A DNA stretch of 64,000 nucleotides. It comes from Combretum micranthum (taxonomy: Eukaryota; Streptophyta; Magnoliopsida; Myrtales; Combretaceae). How positions within the stretch are numbered: the first letter of the stretch is position 1; each line of letters opens with the position of its first letter. The stretch is from assembly GCA_024138025.1 (NCBI GenBank), contig JAMXBD010000063.1:1426001-1490000 (forward strand), given 5' to 3'. Made by a program: the position numbers and the translations under genes. The notes under the pieces were generated by a model. That model ran no database searches, was not told the origin of the DNA, and saw nothing but the letters and a program-made list of their open reading frames with translations. This document shows positions 14,103-27,734 of the stretch, in pieces.

Positions 14103-14381
14103 TAGACTAAGTACTTGTACTTTCAATTATTAGCAATTTAATGTCATATCTTTTAAATTTTGGAAAATTAGTGCTTCTATTTTCAAGGTTTGTAATTTAG
14201 TGTCTCTGTTAATAAATATTTGAAAGACGTTTATTTTGTTGAAAGGATAATAGTAGACGGTGCTTATTATTTAATAAAGACACTAAATCACACATACTTT
14301 GAAAGTACAATCGTTAAGTTATCAAAATCTAAATATAAGATATTAAATTGCCAAAAATTGAAAGTACATGCACTTGGTCTG
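14103..14381. mobile_element. MITE with long terminal inverted repeats
   Basis: The left arm starts TAGACTAAGTACTTGTACTT. The reverse complement of the right arm starts CAGACCAAGTGCATGTACTT. The match continues with mismatches for about 95 bases, through GCAATTTAAT.TC and TAGTGTC, leaving a short centre. A 114-codon frame (14220-14564) runs through it but is a product of the repeat and is not a gene. No clear target duplication is seen, so the superfamily is open. Confidence 0.7.
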
Positions 14382-14822
14382 TCTTTATGCAATATTCTAA
14401 AACTATTAATTCATGTGATTAATGATGCACACATAATTAGACTCAATAATTTTAATAATCCATTAAATAAAAGAAATCTTATATTTATGACAAATCTAGG
14501 TTTATTAGAAGCTAGGTTAATGCTCAACTCCTCCATAAGTTTGATGATCAAATCACAAGAATAAGTGTAAAATATGAAAAACATAAGCAAAAACCCCTTT
14601 TGTTCTTAATCTTGCAATCTTCAACAATTTCCAATATTCTCTTATTTTCTTTTGCAACATTCCCTCTCTAGAATAGCTTATATTTTCCAAAAGTTAATTC
14701 CCAACTTACTTAAGCTCCATTTATATGTACACTTAAATTTGAGATTAGCATAAGCTAAACATGATCATGTTAAGTACATATTCTACTACCTTCAAAAGAT
14801 GTGAATCAAATTTGCATAAATT
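14382..14822. other. Intergenic DNA, no gene seen
   Basis: A short non-coding stretch between the MITE and the start of the Athila-type LTR. Nothing recognised. Confidence 0.5.
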
Positions 14823-15420
14823 TGATAAGTCTATTTTACTCTATTCTATTCATAGGAATTTGAACTTAATTTGATGCATTTTTTATTAAATTCCTATGAA
14901 TCTGGTGCTTTTAATGTTTAAATATTGTTTTCAACTCCTTGAATCAAAAGAAGAAGTTGGAGCAAAACAATAGAAAAAGTCAAGGAATAGAATTATTGAG
15001 TCCTAGAAAAGCACTGGTTGAGGCCAAAATATTAAGACGAAACTGGTCTGTTGCGCCCTACATCGGTCCCTCGACATGACCATCGACATGTGTTGTAAGG
15101 TGATCGAGCCTAAACTTGAAAATAACTTCTGTCGTGCCTCAATGTCGAGCCTTAAATATGATCCATGACAGTTGGTGAATGGAGATCATACCTTTGTCTA
15201 ACTTAAGTCGAGTCTTAAGTCTCTATCCCTAAACATCCTCAATTTACCTTCGATGGAAAGATGGATAGAATCATCAGTGTTTTAGCAGCTCAATTCGTGC
15301 CGAGCCTTCTTATAATATTCAAGCGCTTGACCCACCACATGTCAATTAACTTTTTGAGCGAACAAGCAGACGCGTATAAGTGAAAGAAAAAGCGCATTCC
15401 GTTATAAAAAAAATGGCACG
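14823..15420 (+). repeat. Athila-type 5' LTR, first part
   Basis: Upstream portion of the 5' LTR, ending where the solo LTR is inserted. The first ~475 bases align with 27750-28228. The last five bases, GCACG, are the left copy of the target duplication of the nested solo LTR. Confidence 0.7.
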
Positions 15421-18400
15421 TGTCACGCCCTGAAGGGCACCCAACATGGCAGTCCACCGTACACAATATTAAAGCCTAAGAATGACCACCTCAGTCACGC
15501 GAAGGCTTCCATACTATGTACAAGGCGTCTAACACATGGAGGAGACTCATCGGAGTAATGCATTTTATGTTGATACAACTTGAGAACAATGTAAAGGAAA
15601 TTCAATTTACTATACTCAGATACAAATCACTATACTTCATATACGAATCGCTATACTTCAAAATACAAATCATTAAACTTCAATTACATTCATCCACAGA
15701 CTTCCCTACATAAACTATTACAAGACAAATCATAAAACTAGCTGATAACTTCAAACATTCTTATTCTTTGCCGAAATCCGGAGTCATTCCCAGCTCCAAC
15801 CAATTCGGTCCCACTTTGCATTCTTGAGATAACCTGTTCATTTAAACAACTATTGGGGTATAAGCTACACTAGCTTAGTGAGAATTCCCTTTTCCGTACC
15901 ATAACAAAAGTTATAATCAATCATATGCTATGCATGAACAAACACGTGAGCAAGCAATTATGCATGGGTATCCGGAACCCACACACAAACGGATTTACGC
16001 CCTTATCTTGGGTTAGGAATGGTATTGAGTCTACACGACCGCATCTAGTCCCCAAGCCCTCGGCTCTTAGCACTCGACTCGGCTAGGCTCATCCAAGGAA
16101 TGCATCCACATGCGCCTTAGTACCCCTGAATGAGCTCTGGCACCGGGCTCGTTATCCAAACGAGGCATCACGGACCATACCGATCGACCTGCGTAGGAGT
16201 AGCATGCTACCAAATGCAATATGTCCGATGCGATGCATGACCAATTTAATTTTTGCTTAGGTCAAAAATATTTATACATTCTTTAGAGTGACCAACCAAT
16301 ATCACACATATAACAAAATAATATGAACAGTGCAGTTATCCAATCGAATCATGGTTTCGATATGCTTTAGTATTCTTTGGCATACATTCATCACAGTCTC
16401 ATCATATATCCCATCCCCATTCATATCGATTTTTATCTTGTGCCTATAATTCTAATGCAACTAGCTACAAGCACAAACAAGGTAACAAAAAGGAGAAAAC
16501 TCACTCGGCCATTGGATCACCGGTCTTCTAGTAAATAATCGGTGGTAGGGAATCGTCGATATTCGGGTCACCTAAAAAGGAAGAAATACTCTAATAAGTA
16601 TTTCAACTCAAACTAATCCAAACGATTTTATACGAACTATCAAATTCGTAATTCTCGTCCTAAGCGGGAATTCCAACTTAAAACGGCCATAACTTGGTCA
16701 TTTTAACTCGGAATCTCCAAATTATATATCGATTTCTATCTACTTCGAAAGATCTATCTATTCTAATATTATTTTCAAGTTTTGAAAAATTTAGGTCTCG
16801 GAGAGGGATCAGATCTGATCAGTAACTTTCCGATTCGAAAAGTTTTGTAAATGTTTGTAATGTTCCTACTATATAAATTAGCTATACATGCAATATGAGT
16901 GATTTCCTAACATGAATGACATGAGATGAGCTTAATGTATGCATGATCTTGATGATTTTGCTAAAAGAAATTTTATAACTTTTATTTTGCAAGACTAAAA
17001 TAACTACTTTTAAAATCTAGTTTTCTAACTTTGATTATTTCCATTTGTTTTGGATTTTACTTAAGAAAATATAATTATTTTTGTCAAAATTGAGTCTTCA
17101 TTATATATTACTTATGACCTTCATTTCTACATAAAAATTTCCATTTTACACTTTGTAGGCATGTTTTCAAGTGGGGTTGATTCCAAAATCCGAATTTTAC
17201 AAAAATTAGTTTTTGAGTGATTCCTTTAAGTAAAAATCATTTGATAATTAGAAAATTAGGGCTCAATCATACATAACCACTAAGGACTTCATTCTTACAC
17301 AAAAATTTGCATTTTACACTTGGCAAATATGTTTTCCAATATGATTTACTCAAAAATCCGAATTTTAGAAAATCCACTTTTTGAATGATTCCTTTGGGAA
17401 AAACTTGTTTAATGCATTAAAATTTAAGACTTTATGGTACCTATTACTTAAGGACTCCATTCATTACATAAAACCTTTATTTTGAGCTTGGATAATAGGT
17501 GTTTTCATGGGCATCATCCAAAATTACGAATTTCACAAATTGACTACTAACTCAAAATTTTCCATCTTGATTCTACTTCTTGTTTTACACATTAATCTCA
17601 TCAAAACTCATTTCGACTTATAAAAATCACTACTTAATGATATCTATTACCTATACCCTTCATTTTTCACATAAAACATGAGTTTTGGAGTTGATAAATG
17701 GGTTTTAAAAATTGGTCTTGGTTGGGATCCGAATTTAGAAAATTTATTTTTGGTCATAACTTTTGATAAAATTTATCTAAGCTTATGAAAATCCATTCCT
17801 TACATATCATATCTCTAAGAGCCTTTCATTTCTTAAATAAAAACTTCATTTTTGAGTTGGAAAACATGTTTTTAAAATATGCCTTGGCCAAAATCCGAAA
17901 ATAGAATTTTTTTTTGAAAATAACTTTTGAAAATCACATTAGATTCTTGTAAAAAGAAGTCTTGATGATATACATATATTAAGCCTTCATTTTCTTAAGT
18001 AAAAATTACATTTTGACACTTGGAAAGTGGTTTTTAAATATGGGTCTTGCCAAAATACGAATTTCATTATTTTTGTCTAAGTTCAAATCTAAGATCTACA
18101 CATAATATGAACATAAATCTAAAAGAAACCCATGGTAATGAACTATAAACTCATAGATCTAAACTTTACTTATCAAAATCATCCATTTATGTTGTCTATA
18201 CCCTAAGCCCTTCATTTTAAATGAAAAATACACATTTTGAAGTTGAAAAACCACTTTTCTAAATATGGTTCCATTTTCATCCGAATTTTCAAAAGTTGTT
18301 TTTGTTGAAAATAAAATAGATCTTGAGTTTCCTACAACTTTCCTACCATCATCATGCTATTACAAGTCATCCATGAACATAAAACAAAGTCTAATGCATT

Positions 18401-20447
18401 TTATGAACTCAAAACTCTAGATCTAGTTTTCTAAACTAGTTTTAAATGCATGAATCACTAAGATAGACATGTGGATGCTAGATCTATGCATAAATCATAA
18501 GAAATAACAAAAATAACAACTTAAATAACAAGATCTATGGCATAAACAAAAATCAAAGCTACAAAAAGTTAGATCTACAATATATATCAACTTTAAACAA
18601 GAAAATAATTGAAATACAAGATAATAAAAGTAGAGAAAAGGAGTGTTTCATTTTTGGCATCATCATCATCCTAAGCTTTTAAGCTTATGGAAGGTCATTT
18701 GATGCATGAAACCTTCATTACACTTTACCTATATCACCTATGGAGCTTTGGGAAGAAGATTTGCTTAGAAATCTTTAAGAATGAAGTGTGGAAGCTATTT
18801 TTAGAAGTGGGGGTAGCTTGTTTTTCATGGAAGAACAAGAGGAAATGAAGAAGAAAGAGAGGAAAAAGAGAGAGAGAAACTAAAGAATGAAAAAGGAAGG
18901 AATGAGTAAATGAAGGAGAGAGAGAAAATGAGTATTTTAATTGAATAAATGAGAGGAAAAAAAATAAAACAAGGGCAGAAATTGGGGGAGGGCTACACGT
19001 GATTTGCGAGAGAGAGAGGGAGTGTTTTGTTGAATTTTCACTTGAAATTAAATTGTGTAATAAATGTGTATGTGTAGCTTCTTTAAGGAGTAGAATTTAT
19101 TTAATTTAGTCAAAATATGAGTAAATAAAGGACAATGGTAGCCATAAAGAGGGTCAAAATCTGCCATGAAGTGTGGGTTAATGTGTAGAAAGATTGAAGT
19201 GAAAAGGAAGTGATATGTATAAGGTGTACTTGAAGGTATGGGTTGTAAAAGTATTTTCTTAATAAAATAAATTAAAATTAGAAAATTTATTCCAAATATT
19301 TGTAACAGATTTTTCATAATTAAAATTAAATAATTATTTGAATTATTTTAGTATTTTAACAAATATGTTACCGGTATGATCAAAATACGCGAATATGGGC
19401 TATAAATGATATTTTTATAACCCGAAAAATTCTAAAAAATTATTTTATGAAAATAAAAATATTTTTAAAATATTTTTTTTAAATTAATTTATTTTATTTT
19501 TAGTATCGGGTCTTAAACAGAATCTGATCCCGTAAAGACCCGAAACGAACTAAATTTTAGAAAAACAAAATTTTCTATAACATATAAAATATTTATCTAA
19601 AAATATAAGGCTTTATAAGAATAATAAAATTTTGTAATGAAATAAAAATGAATAGTGCAAAAGACTAATCAATTACCGTAATAATGGAAATACGATAAAA
19701 AGGTTATAACTGTAACTTTTATAACCCGAAAAATTATATAACTGATATATTTAGAAATCTTATGAAATTACGAGTCTAACGGTACTATTGGTATATTTTT
19801 TATATCTCGAGCCCCGGGACACGCTTTTCGAAGTCTGTATCCGAACGGGTTCGAAATAGGTCAAAAATTTACCAATCTGATATTTTTAAACAAACTCATA
19901 TTACTATGAGCTATTCTACATATTTAAACTACATCTCGGCCACTAGGGCTAGGGGCGCTAGATTGCCGGACTTAAGCTATTGTATTCCGCTTAGGGTTTC
20001 CGGGTGATTTTCCGGTCTAGATCCTTGCCAATTTGGAAACTGATATTTTATGTTTATACAACGTATTTACTTTGAGAAATTTATTTTACATTTCATTTTT
20101 GTAAGTATTTAATATCTCTTAATGTTTTCGGAATTCTTGAATTGAGTTATATTTTCGAAAGTCAATCGTTATTTGCTTTTTAATAATTTGTTTTTGGGCT
20201 TTATATTACCCGTTTTTATAAGTCGGAGTTAAATATGGAATTTTTCGTACGTAGTGGTTTTGAATTTGAAGACCACTGAGTTCTTATTTTATTTTTAAGG
20301 ATTTTCATTTTCTCATGATTAAGAAATTTTTTGGATTCATTCATGATTTAGGACTTGTCGAAATTCGGTTTTAATTTGGAGTGATTTTTAGGGTTTATTT
20401 TCAAAGTTTATCGTAGAATTATTTACTGAAATTTTTCGAGGCTTACA
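15421..20447 (-). mobile_element. Nested 5-kb solo LTR (Tekay/Retand-like)
   Basis: The segment begins TGTCACGCCCTGAAGGGCAC and ends GAGGCTTACA, with TG...CA ends. It is flanked by GCACG on the left and CCACG on the right, a 5-bp target duplication with one mismatch. The LTR is read on the minus strand, because its reverse complement starts TGTAAGCCTCGAAAAATTTC, like the + strand copies at 4445 and 54602. There is no PBS, polypurine tract or coding region, so this is a solo LTR of 5027 bases left by LTR-LTR recombination. Short frames inside it, such as 19048-19317, are chance. It contains its own ~165-bp tandem array (17.1-18.3 kb). Confidence 0.75.
17100..18300. repeat. Degenerate ~165-bp tandem array inside the solo LTR
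   Basis: The phrase AAATCCGAATTT (or TACGAATTT) recurs at about 17190, 17358, 17526, 17729, 17895, 18057 and 18281, with spacings of 168, 168, 203, 166, 162 and 224. Each occurrence is preceded by a CTTCATT...TA.A.AAAA...CATTTT.A..TTGG block and an ATGTTTT or GGTTTT segment. There are seven diverged copies, two of them with extra sequence between units. Confidence 0.65.
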
Positions 20448-21539
20448 CCACGTTAGCAATAAAACATCATGATTTATGTGCCCTGAGCGTATAAATAAGC
20501 ATATAGAGGCATGCATTCAATAGTGTAGCATATGTAGCAAATTCCCTAACGTAGTGTAGAAAGATAATTTTGAGGTGAAAGAATTAGTTTCTTCTTCTTG
20601 CTTAGAAATCTCAAGTTTTCTGGGTAAAATCATATTAACCTATTATTTGTAATTTTTGCTAACTCTGTCTGTTCGTAATTAAAATATTCTTTAATTCCAT
20701 ATTATTTCTTTAGAATTCATTCTTAATTTCTAAAACATGGAGAAATAATCTCCTACAGCTTAGGGTTTGTGAATTCAAATCTTGATTCATATGATTTCAA
20801 ATGCACTTTCAATTAAATATTGACTGGATATTTGTAATTAGTAGCTTGATTCTATTTTCATGGGTCTAATTGTGTGGTCACCTGTTAGATTTATGTTTGA
20901 TTTCAATTGAATAGGCTAAAAGGTCATTCTTTGAATAGATCTGTGGCTACTAATAGAGTTGATCCTAAATTACCATGTGAGAGGGATGGTGAAACTTTCT
21001 GTCACTTGTTTTGAAATTCATTGAGTTGGTTTTAAAAACAAAGGATTCTTAAGCTTTATGCAGATCTAACATGTATATCTAGAACTACTGACCTTAACAG
21101 AGGCTTTAGTTTACCCAAGTCAATCTAACAATGCAAATTCTCTAGCATGGATCTCTCTCTGAGTTTTGTTAAGAAATCATGTGATAAGGAGTTGGTAAAG
21201 TAAATCCTAAGCTGTTGTCTTGCATTGTTGCAAACCGATCCTTAATTTTGCCTTGAAAACATTTGTGAATATCATTAACATTAGTATAGCTTATGTTTTC
21301 ATTATGCTTTTCTAAGTTTTTCTTTAGCTAGATAATGGATGAAATGTGAATATGGTAGATGCCACCGATCTCTTGGAATACAACCTAATTTTTTCTATAC
21401 TACTGCAGTAGGTGTACTTGTCTAATGTTGGTAGTTGCTAACTGAAGTTGGATAAAACTAGCTTTATAAATTTTGAAAACTTTAACTTTGTGGACTTTTT
21501 AAAATGCAGTTTTAATAACCATACCCATCGAACCAACCA
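20448..21539 (+). repeat. Athila-type 5' LTR, second part
   Basis: Resumes after the solo LTR with CCACG (right target duplication) and contains a promoter-like GCGTATAAATAAGC at about 20487-20500. It runs to a CA-type end close to 21539, eight bases before the PBS. Confidence 0.6.
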
Positions 21540-21547
21540 AGCTTTTC

Positions 21548-21565
21548 TGGCACCGTTGCTGGGAA
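21548..21565 (+). other. Primer binding site, Athila type
   Basis: TGGCACCGTTGCTGGGAA differs at two or three positions from the PBS typical of Athila-group elements (TGGCGCCGTTGCCGGGGA, quoted from general knowledge). It is correctly placed just downstream of the LTR end. A T-rich untranslated leader (about 21.65-22.03 kb) follows. Confidence 0.75.
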
Positions 21566-22129
21566 TCGATGTTGAATTCATTTATTTGAAGCCTAACTAG
21601 GCAATATCTAAAAGCATTTCCATTTATTATTCTGGTCAATAATTTCTATGAATAGTGTAAATAGTTTTTTGTTTTTGTTTTCTATATATATGCTTTTTTT
21701 TTTTTTTATAGTTTTTCTATATATCTCTTTCTTTTGGTTTTTGTAATTATGCACTAACCTTTTTCTTTTCTTTTGTTTAATGTATATTATGTATATATAT
21801 GTTTTTTTTTTTTATCTCGTTTTGCTTTTGTATATAGAATTCTTTACGTTTGTAAATATTCTTGTGTATATCTGGTTTTATCTTTCTGTATAGTTTATTC
21901 TTTTATTCGTTAAATTCTTTATTTTTTAATTCATTATTCTTTTATTTGTCCATTGGTTTATTTTTTCATGTTTGTCTTTATTTGTTGTTTTAGCTATTTT
22001 TCTTTGTTTGATTTCTTTTTAAAATAAAAATGTAGCATTACGACTAGGAGTCAATCTCACCCTTTGTTTCTGTTTACTCCAGAGCCCTAAAGAGTAGGAA
22101 GAATCTCTCGTAGAGTGACTAGGGAGGAA

Positions 22130-23470
22130 TAAAGAATTTATATAGAAGAGATGTTTGCTAGGAAAGATCATGAACATGAACATGAAGGAGGAGATCCAGG
22201 AGGAAAACCTTGCTAGAATAACCTAACCATGGGCGATGCTTGAATACTATAGACCAATTTGGATGGAGCCAATAGGAGCATTACCAGACCAAGGGTTGCT
22301 ACCAATAATTTCGAAATAAAACCATATGTTATACAAATGGTGCAACAATATGGACATTTTGATGGGTTGCAAGATAAAGATCCTAATAGGCATCTACAAT
22401 AATTCTTGTAAATTTGTGATAGATTTAAGATCAATGGGGCTTCTGATTTTGCCATATGGTTGATGTCATTTCCATTTTCTGTGAGAGAAAATGCAAAAAA
22501 AAAAAAAAAAGTGGTTAATTAGCCTGCCTAAGGATTCCATAATAACATGGCAACAAATGGCTGAAAAATTATGAGGAAATACTTTCCCCCATCTCTAACA
22601 GCTAAACTTAAAGCTGATATTGCCGCATTCCACCAGCTTGATTGTGAAACCCTATACGAATCTTTTGAGAATTGGAAAGAACTATTTTGTCGTTGCCCCC
22701 ATCATGGACTACCAAAGTGAACTTAAGTCCAAACTTTTTATAATGGGCTAAACTATGGGACTAGGTAGCTGATTGATATGGTAGTAAGGGGGAGCTTGAA
22801 TAATAAGTCTCATAGGGAATGTTTAAATCTTTTTGAGGATATGGCCAATAACCATTATTAGTGATCTTCTGTTACAACTAGGAAAGAGAAATATGGAGGA
22901 GTGTTTAAGCTGGATGTAGTGACCAATATAACCTCCAAAATAGGGGACCTTGAGCAGAAAAGTGGATAGTATGACTATTGGGAATGACCAGGTGAGCATG
23001 ATTGATAGTGGCTTTGGACCAATTGGTGAGGGATGACCTGTGAAAGTGTTAAGCCTGTGGACAATTAAAATGGCCAAAGAAATGACCCCTTTAGTCAAAC
23101 CAACAACCTAAGCTAGAAGAATCACCCAAACTTTAGGTGGAGTAATAACAATTTTCATCAATTTGTTGGAAATCCACCGAATTATCAAAAGCCATAGGGT
23201 CAAGTGTGGAGAGTCTCCTAGGTTAAGAGCTCATTGGAGGAGTTAATTCCTCAATTCATTAAGGCAACAAAGGCCTGTAGGAAGGTATTGACGTACCTTT
23301 GAGGAATCATACAATTGCCATACACAACCTGGGGACACAATTGGTTCAAATCTCTAAACTTCTTTTGGAAAGACCCTAGGAGTCATTGCCATCCAACATA
23401 GAGGCTAATCCAAGAGAGCAACCAAAATCATGAGAAGAGAATGACTCTCAGGATGATTATCCTACCTATT
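22130..23470 (+). pseudogene. Athila-type gag relic
   Basis: Broken + strand translation shows the retrotransposon gag core in order: a stretch reading ICDRFKINGASDFAIWLMSF, then FPFSVRENAK, then a Q-L-D-CETLYESFENWKELF block with CRCPHHGLP, then FYNGL and LIDM, and an LFEDMANN.Y block. These match the conserved order of plant Athila/Tat gag proteins. Numerous in-frame stops and an A-run near 22,495 interrupt it, so it cannot make a capsid protein. Minus-strand open frames here (22213-22455, 22823-23098) are shadows. Confidence 0.7.
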
Positions 23471-24644
23471 TGTTTGTTTGATAGATAGTTTGTTTGTTTT
23501 TTTTTTTAAGAGTTGAGAGAGTTGATATTTTTTGTTTTTGAAGGCCTTAGTGAAGTTTGTTGAGTGGAGTTTGATGATAGGATATATGTTGTCCCAGTTG
23601 AAATTTGTGATTATTGATGTATACATGACTTTGTTCGGGTTTTAAAACCTTTTTGAATGAATTTTAATGATGTTTGAACTTCATGAATGTGTTTCTTTGA
23701 ATGAATGAATGACAGGAATATGATTAATTTGCAGAACAATCCACAGATTTTAGTTTTTTAAAGCATTTTGCAGGTGATTTATCTAATCAATTTGGCTCAA
23801 GCCAATGTTGCGACATAAAAGATAAATAAATTTTTATCAAAAAAATTTTTTCAAGCCTTGAGTTGAGCCCTCGACTTAGGTTGTGGCACCTCTAATTCTT
23901 TTTGTAGGATTTAAATAAAAGCTAGCTTTAGGCCTCAATTCTTTTATTTGTTTATTTTATTAATTCTTTATTCTTTTAAATAAGCCACAACCTAAATGTC
24001 GAGGCAAAAATTTGTCCCTTGACACATTTTTATATTAAAAGTAAAAAACTATTCATTTCCTCTTTTTATTACTGCATTAAAAAAGTTTTCAAACTTAATA
24101 GAGTGAACATACCCTCCAGTTTATTGCATCCATCAAACTTACTATAAATCAATTCTTCTCACCATTTCAATCATCAAACTTCGAGGTAAGCTCTTTTCTT
24201 CTCTTGTTCTTTATTTTACTATTTTATTTGAGCATAAATGACAGACTAAATCTGCACATTCTAGGGTTTCAGAATTTTTTGTATCTACTGTGTCTGATGA
24301 AAAGAAACTTGTTTGATGTTAAAACTAAGTTCAATAACTATCTTATGAACTTTTATAAGCTGAAATTTTGGGTAATCTGTCAAAAACTTCATTATGATTT
24401 TTGAGCTTCATCAAAATTCTGTATAGACTTAGTTTGTTTTGGATTACTTGAAAATGACATTAAAGATAGTAAAATGAAATCATAATAACAATGTAATGAA
24501 TGATAAAGTAAAATGTTGTTGAGAAAAGTTTTAAACCAATTTACCTTAAGATTACTCTTTGAAGTTAGCAACTTCGAAAACTAGGGCAAGATTGTTGTTT
24601 TAAATATACCAATCTTATTTTGATTGTTTAACTTTCACAGGAAA
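23471..24644. other. Athila internal spacer where pol would be expected
   Basis: No protease, RT, RNase H or integrase motif is visible in any frame. The segment is AT-rich with a T-run (23498-23508) and dense stops. Either pol was deleted or this lineage lacked it. Confidence 0.45.
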
Positions 24645-26745
24645 ATGTCACCAAAGAGAGCACAATCTCGATCTCACGTACAATCAAAGAGGTTTAGAGT
24701 TACATCTAGGCCCCATGTCTAAGTAAGTACCACCCCTATCATTCCTTTGGGTTTATCTACTGAAGATGGGGAGAAGTACAACAGCTTTGTAGTTCAAAAG
24801 AAGATCGTTGAAAATTTTGTATTGAATTGGGATTTACTTAGAAGTTATGGTATGGAGGAAGACTATAGAGAATATTTTTAGGGTCTACTTGGAAAAGGGT
24901 GTTTGAGACTAAAGAAGAAGCCTATGGTGAGATTACAATGGCCTTCATGGCTAGTTTTAGAATTGGAAGTAATGTACCAAGTGTAGATGAAGTGTTTAAT
25001 TTTTATGCATTCGGAAAATACGAAGAAGTATCTATGAGGCAATTTATATCTACCATGAATTTAAATGATGATGAAGAGTCTCTATACAAACCAAAATTTA
25101 AGGAGCTTCTAATTGAGGTACCAGAGGCAGAAGTAAGGCAGTTTGCTATAGAAGAAATTGAAATTGCATTTGCTCTTTTTAAAATGACTTGTTCAAAGTT
25201 TAGGAATAGATGTGCTACAATGTTGCATTGTCTGATCATTACGACTATTTTCTCCAAGTTGGAAGGAGCTTCCACTACAGTAGAAGCTGAACTCCATTCC
25301 ATGATAAGTATGATGAGGAAAAGAAAAATAAATGTAAGCCTATTAGTTGCTTGGAGAATCAAAAATTAGGCCAGCTTACAATGCAAGGGGCTATTTTTGG
25401 AAGGTTTGATGACAAGAATATTGAAGAATCTAGAGATGTGGCTAGAACATGGACCCAGTGATATGGTTTGCAATTTTAAGGAGCTGCATAAGCAATAGTT
25501 CAGGAATTGGAATCTTAGAAAAGTAGAAGAACTACTAGTTGCTACACCAGCAACAAGAGAAGAATCTATAGTAAGACAACAAGAATAGCAGCCATAAGCT
25601 ATAGCTGTGCCACTTGCATAGGAGGTAACAACGCATATTTCAGCAACTCACCTTGATAGATCAGAAGCTGAAGTGAAAGGAATAAAAGAAAATCTAACTA
25701 CTTTTGAAAAGGAAACTAAGGAAAGCATGGAAGATTTAAAGCAAACCATGCACAAAATTCTCGATTTGATTACTCAAGGTCATCCTCCTCAACCCTGAAG
25801 ATCCAATTTTCCATCATCTCAACCGGTCTTGGTGGAGTCAAATCAAGATGGTGATGACGATGACAACAGCAACAATGATGCTAGACCACCTTCCCCATTT
25901 AGACCTTTTCTACCCAAACAATTGCCAGCCAACGAAGAGTACTATGAACTAGAAGCTGATATGTGGTAGCAATGGGAGAAATAGAGAATCAGACTGCTAA
26001 CAAAGAAATTGTTGAAGCAATCTGTAGCCAAGTTTATTAGATTATTGTAGAGGGAGAATCAACTGTGGTAGGCAATTTCTCTTTAGGAGAACCCTGTAAC
26101 ATATTCTTCTATGAAAGGATCAGGCTACCAATCTCCTCCGATGAAGTTCTCGAGATCATCACTTCCCCTTTAAGTAATTTAGATGAAGAAATCCTTGATA
26201 CCGTAAACCAGCTAGTTATACAGACTCTTGAAGAAGAAATTAAAAGAGAAGACATTCTTCAAGTAATCAAGACCTTAGTGTTACATATAGTTGATGAAGA
26301 GGAACGCCACAAGTTGAGTAGATGACTTCCTGGAAGAAGTAGCTAACAACCTCCTAGATGAATGCACTTCCATAATTACTGAAGTAGGCTGGGTCGAGCT
26401 AAATGAAGAAAGGATTCTTGTAGATAGTGTACATAAATTTTATGAGAGTCGAGCTTGATAAAGGAAATATGAGAGAGGAGTGATAGAGAATATTAGAGGG
26501 AAGACTTATAATACCGCTTGGAATTGAGGAGGAAAAAGAGAAAGAGAAATTCTTAGAAATGGAAAGAGAAAAGCAAGAATGTCTTCGAAAATTTAAAGAG
26601 CATTAAGGCTTGGATGAACAAGAAAGGAAAGATGAAGAACTTGCTTGAACTCTTCAGCAATAGTGGGAAAAGGAGGAGAAATAAGCAGCACAAGGGAAGA
26701 AAAAGAAAAAATAAAAAACAACAGCTAAAAAAAAGAAGAAATAAT
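24645..26745 (+). pseudogene. Athila-specific (env-position) ORF relic
   Basis: The frame opens at ATG 24645 with MSPKRAQSRSH and is basic at the start. It breaks, continues in the longest frame (24899-25369, 156 codons, containing VFETKEEAYGEITMAFMASF and ALFKMTCSKFRNRC), then a coiled-coil-like stretch near 25,650-25,800 and charged E/K-rich frames to about 26,745. The position downstream of gag and the layout (a retrotransposon ORF of the Athila ORF1/'putative plant transposon protein' kind, then a coiled coil, then a PP-rich end) fit the extra ORF of Athila elements. Several stops and frame changes make it non-functional. The family assignment rests on layout and weak similarity. Confidence 0.45.
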
Positions 26746-27734
26746 TCTTTCATTCTTTGTGGCAAAATAATTGATTTGATGTAGGATTCTTGATTTAGCT
26801 AGATGAAGTTCGGCCATACTTAGATTAGAAAATTTTGTGCATAATTTAATCGAGGCTCTGATTGAGCCATTATGACTGCTAATGTTTATCCATGATGTGA
26901 TTTAGTTTTCATAATAGAAATCAACAGGGCAATGAAGCACGCGACCAACAATCCAGCCGTTGATCTTTATAGTAGAGAAGTCTTTCTTAAAACTTCTAAT
27001 TTTTAAATCTTGTACTGAATTATATTGAAAATCCCTTATATATTTTTAATGTTTTAAAACACTGAGGGCAATGTGTCATTTAAGTGTGGGGAAAGGGATT
27101 AGTAAGATTTGATTTGGGTTGGATATGAATTGAACAGAGTATATGTGCTTTGAATGATTAGTATTTCTCACACAGAATATTAGAAAATTAATGAAATGGT
27201 TAAAATTTGACCAAAATTTTTTCAAAAATCACCAATTAACTTAATAGAGCAATCAATGAACATCATCATTCGATTGAGTTAGCTTCACTTTGTATAAATC
27301 ACTTTGCAAATGTCCATATAGAGTAGATTTACTTGTTATTTAATTTGGAAATTTAAAGCTGAAGATTTAGGAGATGAATTGATGTATATGCCTTCATCTT
27401 TGATTATAATACTTAGAGAGATGATTGAGAAACTACATACTTATATTTGCAAGGGGATAAAGTTGATTGAGTTTTTTTCTTACTCTGATTGATCTTTTGA
27501 ATTTTTCTGCTTTCGATTTTTTCATTAAACAATGAGGGTACAGGCTGATATACTTGGATAAGTTTTGTAATCTTAGCACAAGTAACTTTAGCATAGTAAA
27601 AAGGAATGATTGAATATTTGAAGTGCTGAGGTAATTTGAGCTTAATCTAATCTGGTCAAAATTCCATTTATGACTTATTTTCTCATTTGAAAAAAGCTTT
27701 GCCTGGTTAGAATGATGTTTGCTTGAGGACAAGT

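Noticed and set aside
14220..14564. 114-codon open frame
   Set aside because: It lies mostly inside the right half of an inverted-repeat MITE, has AT-driven composition and contains no domain.
25003..25362. 119-codon minus-strand frame
   Set aside because: Antisense shadow of the better-supported + strand Athila ORF relic at 24899-25369.
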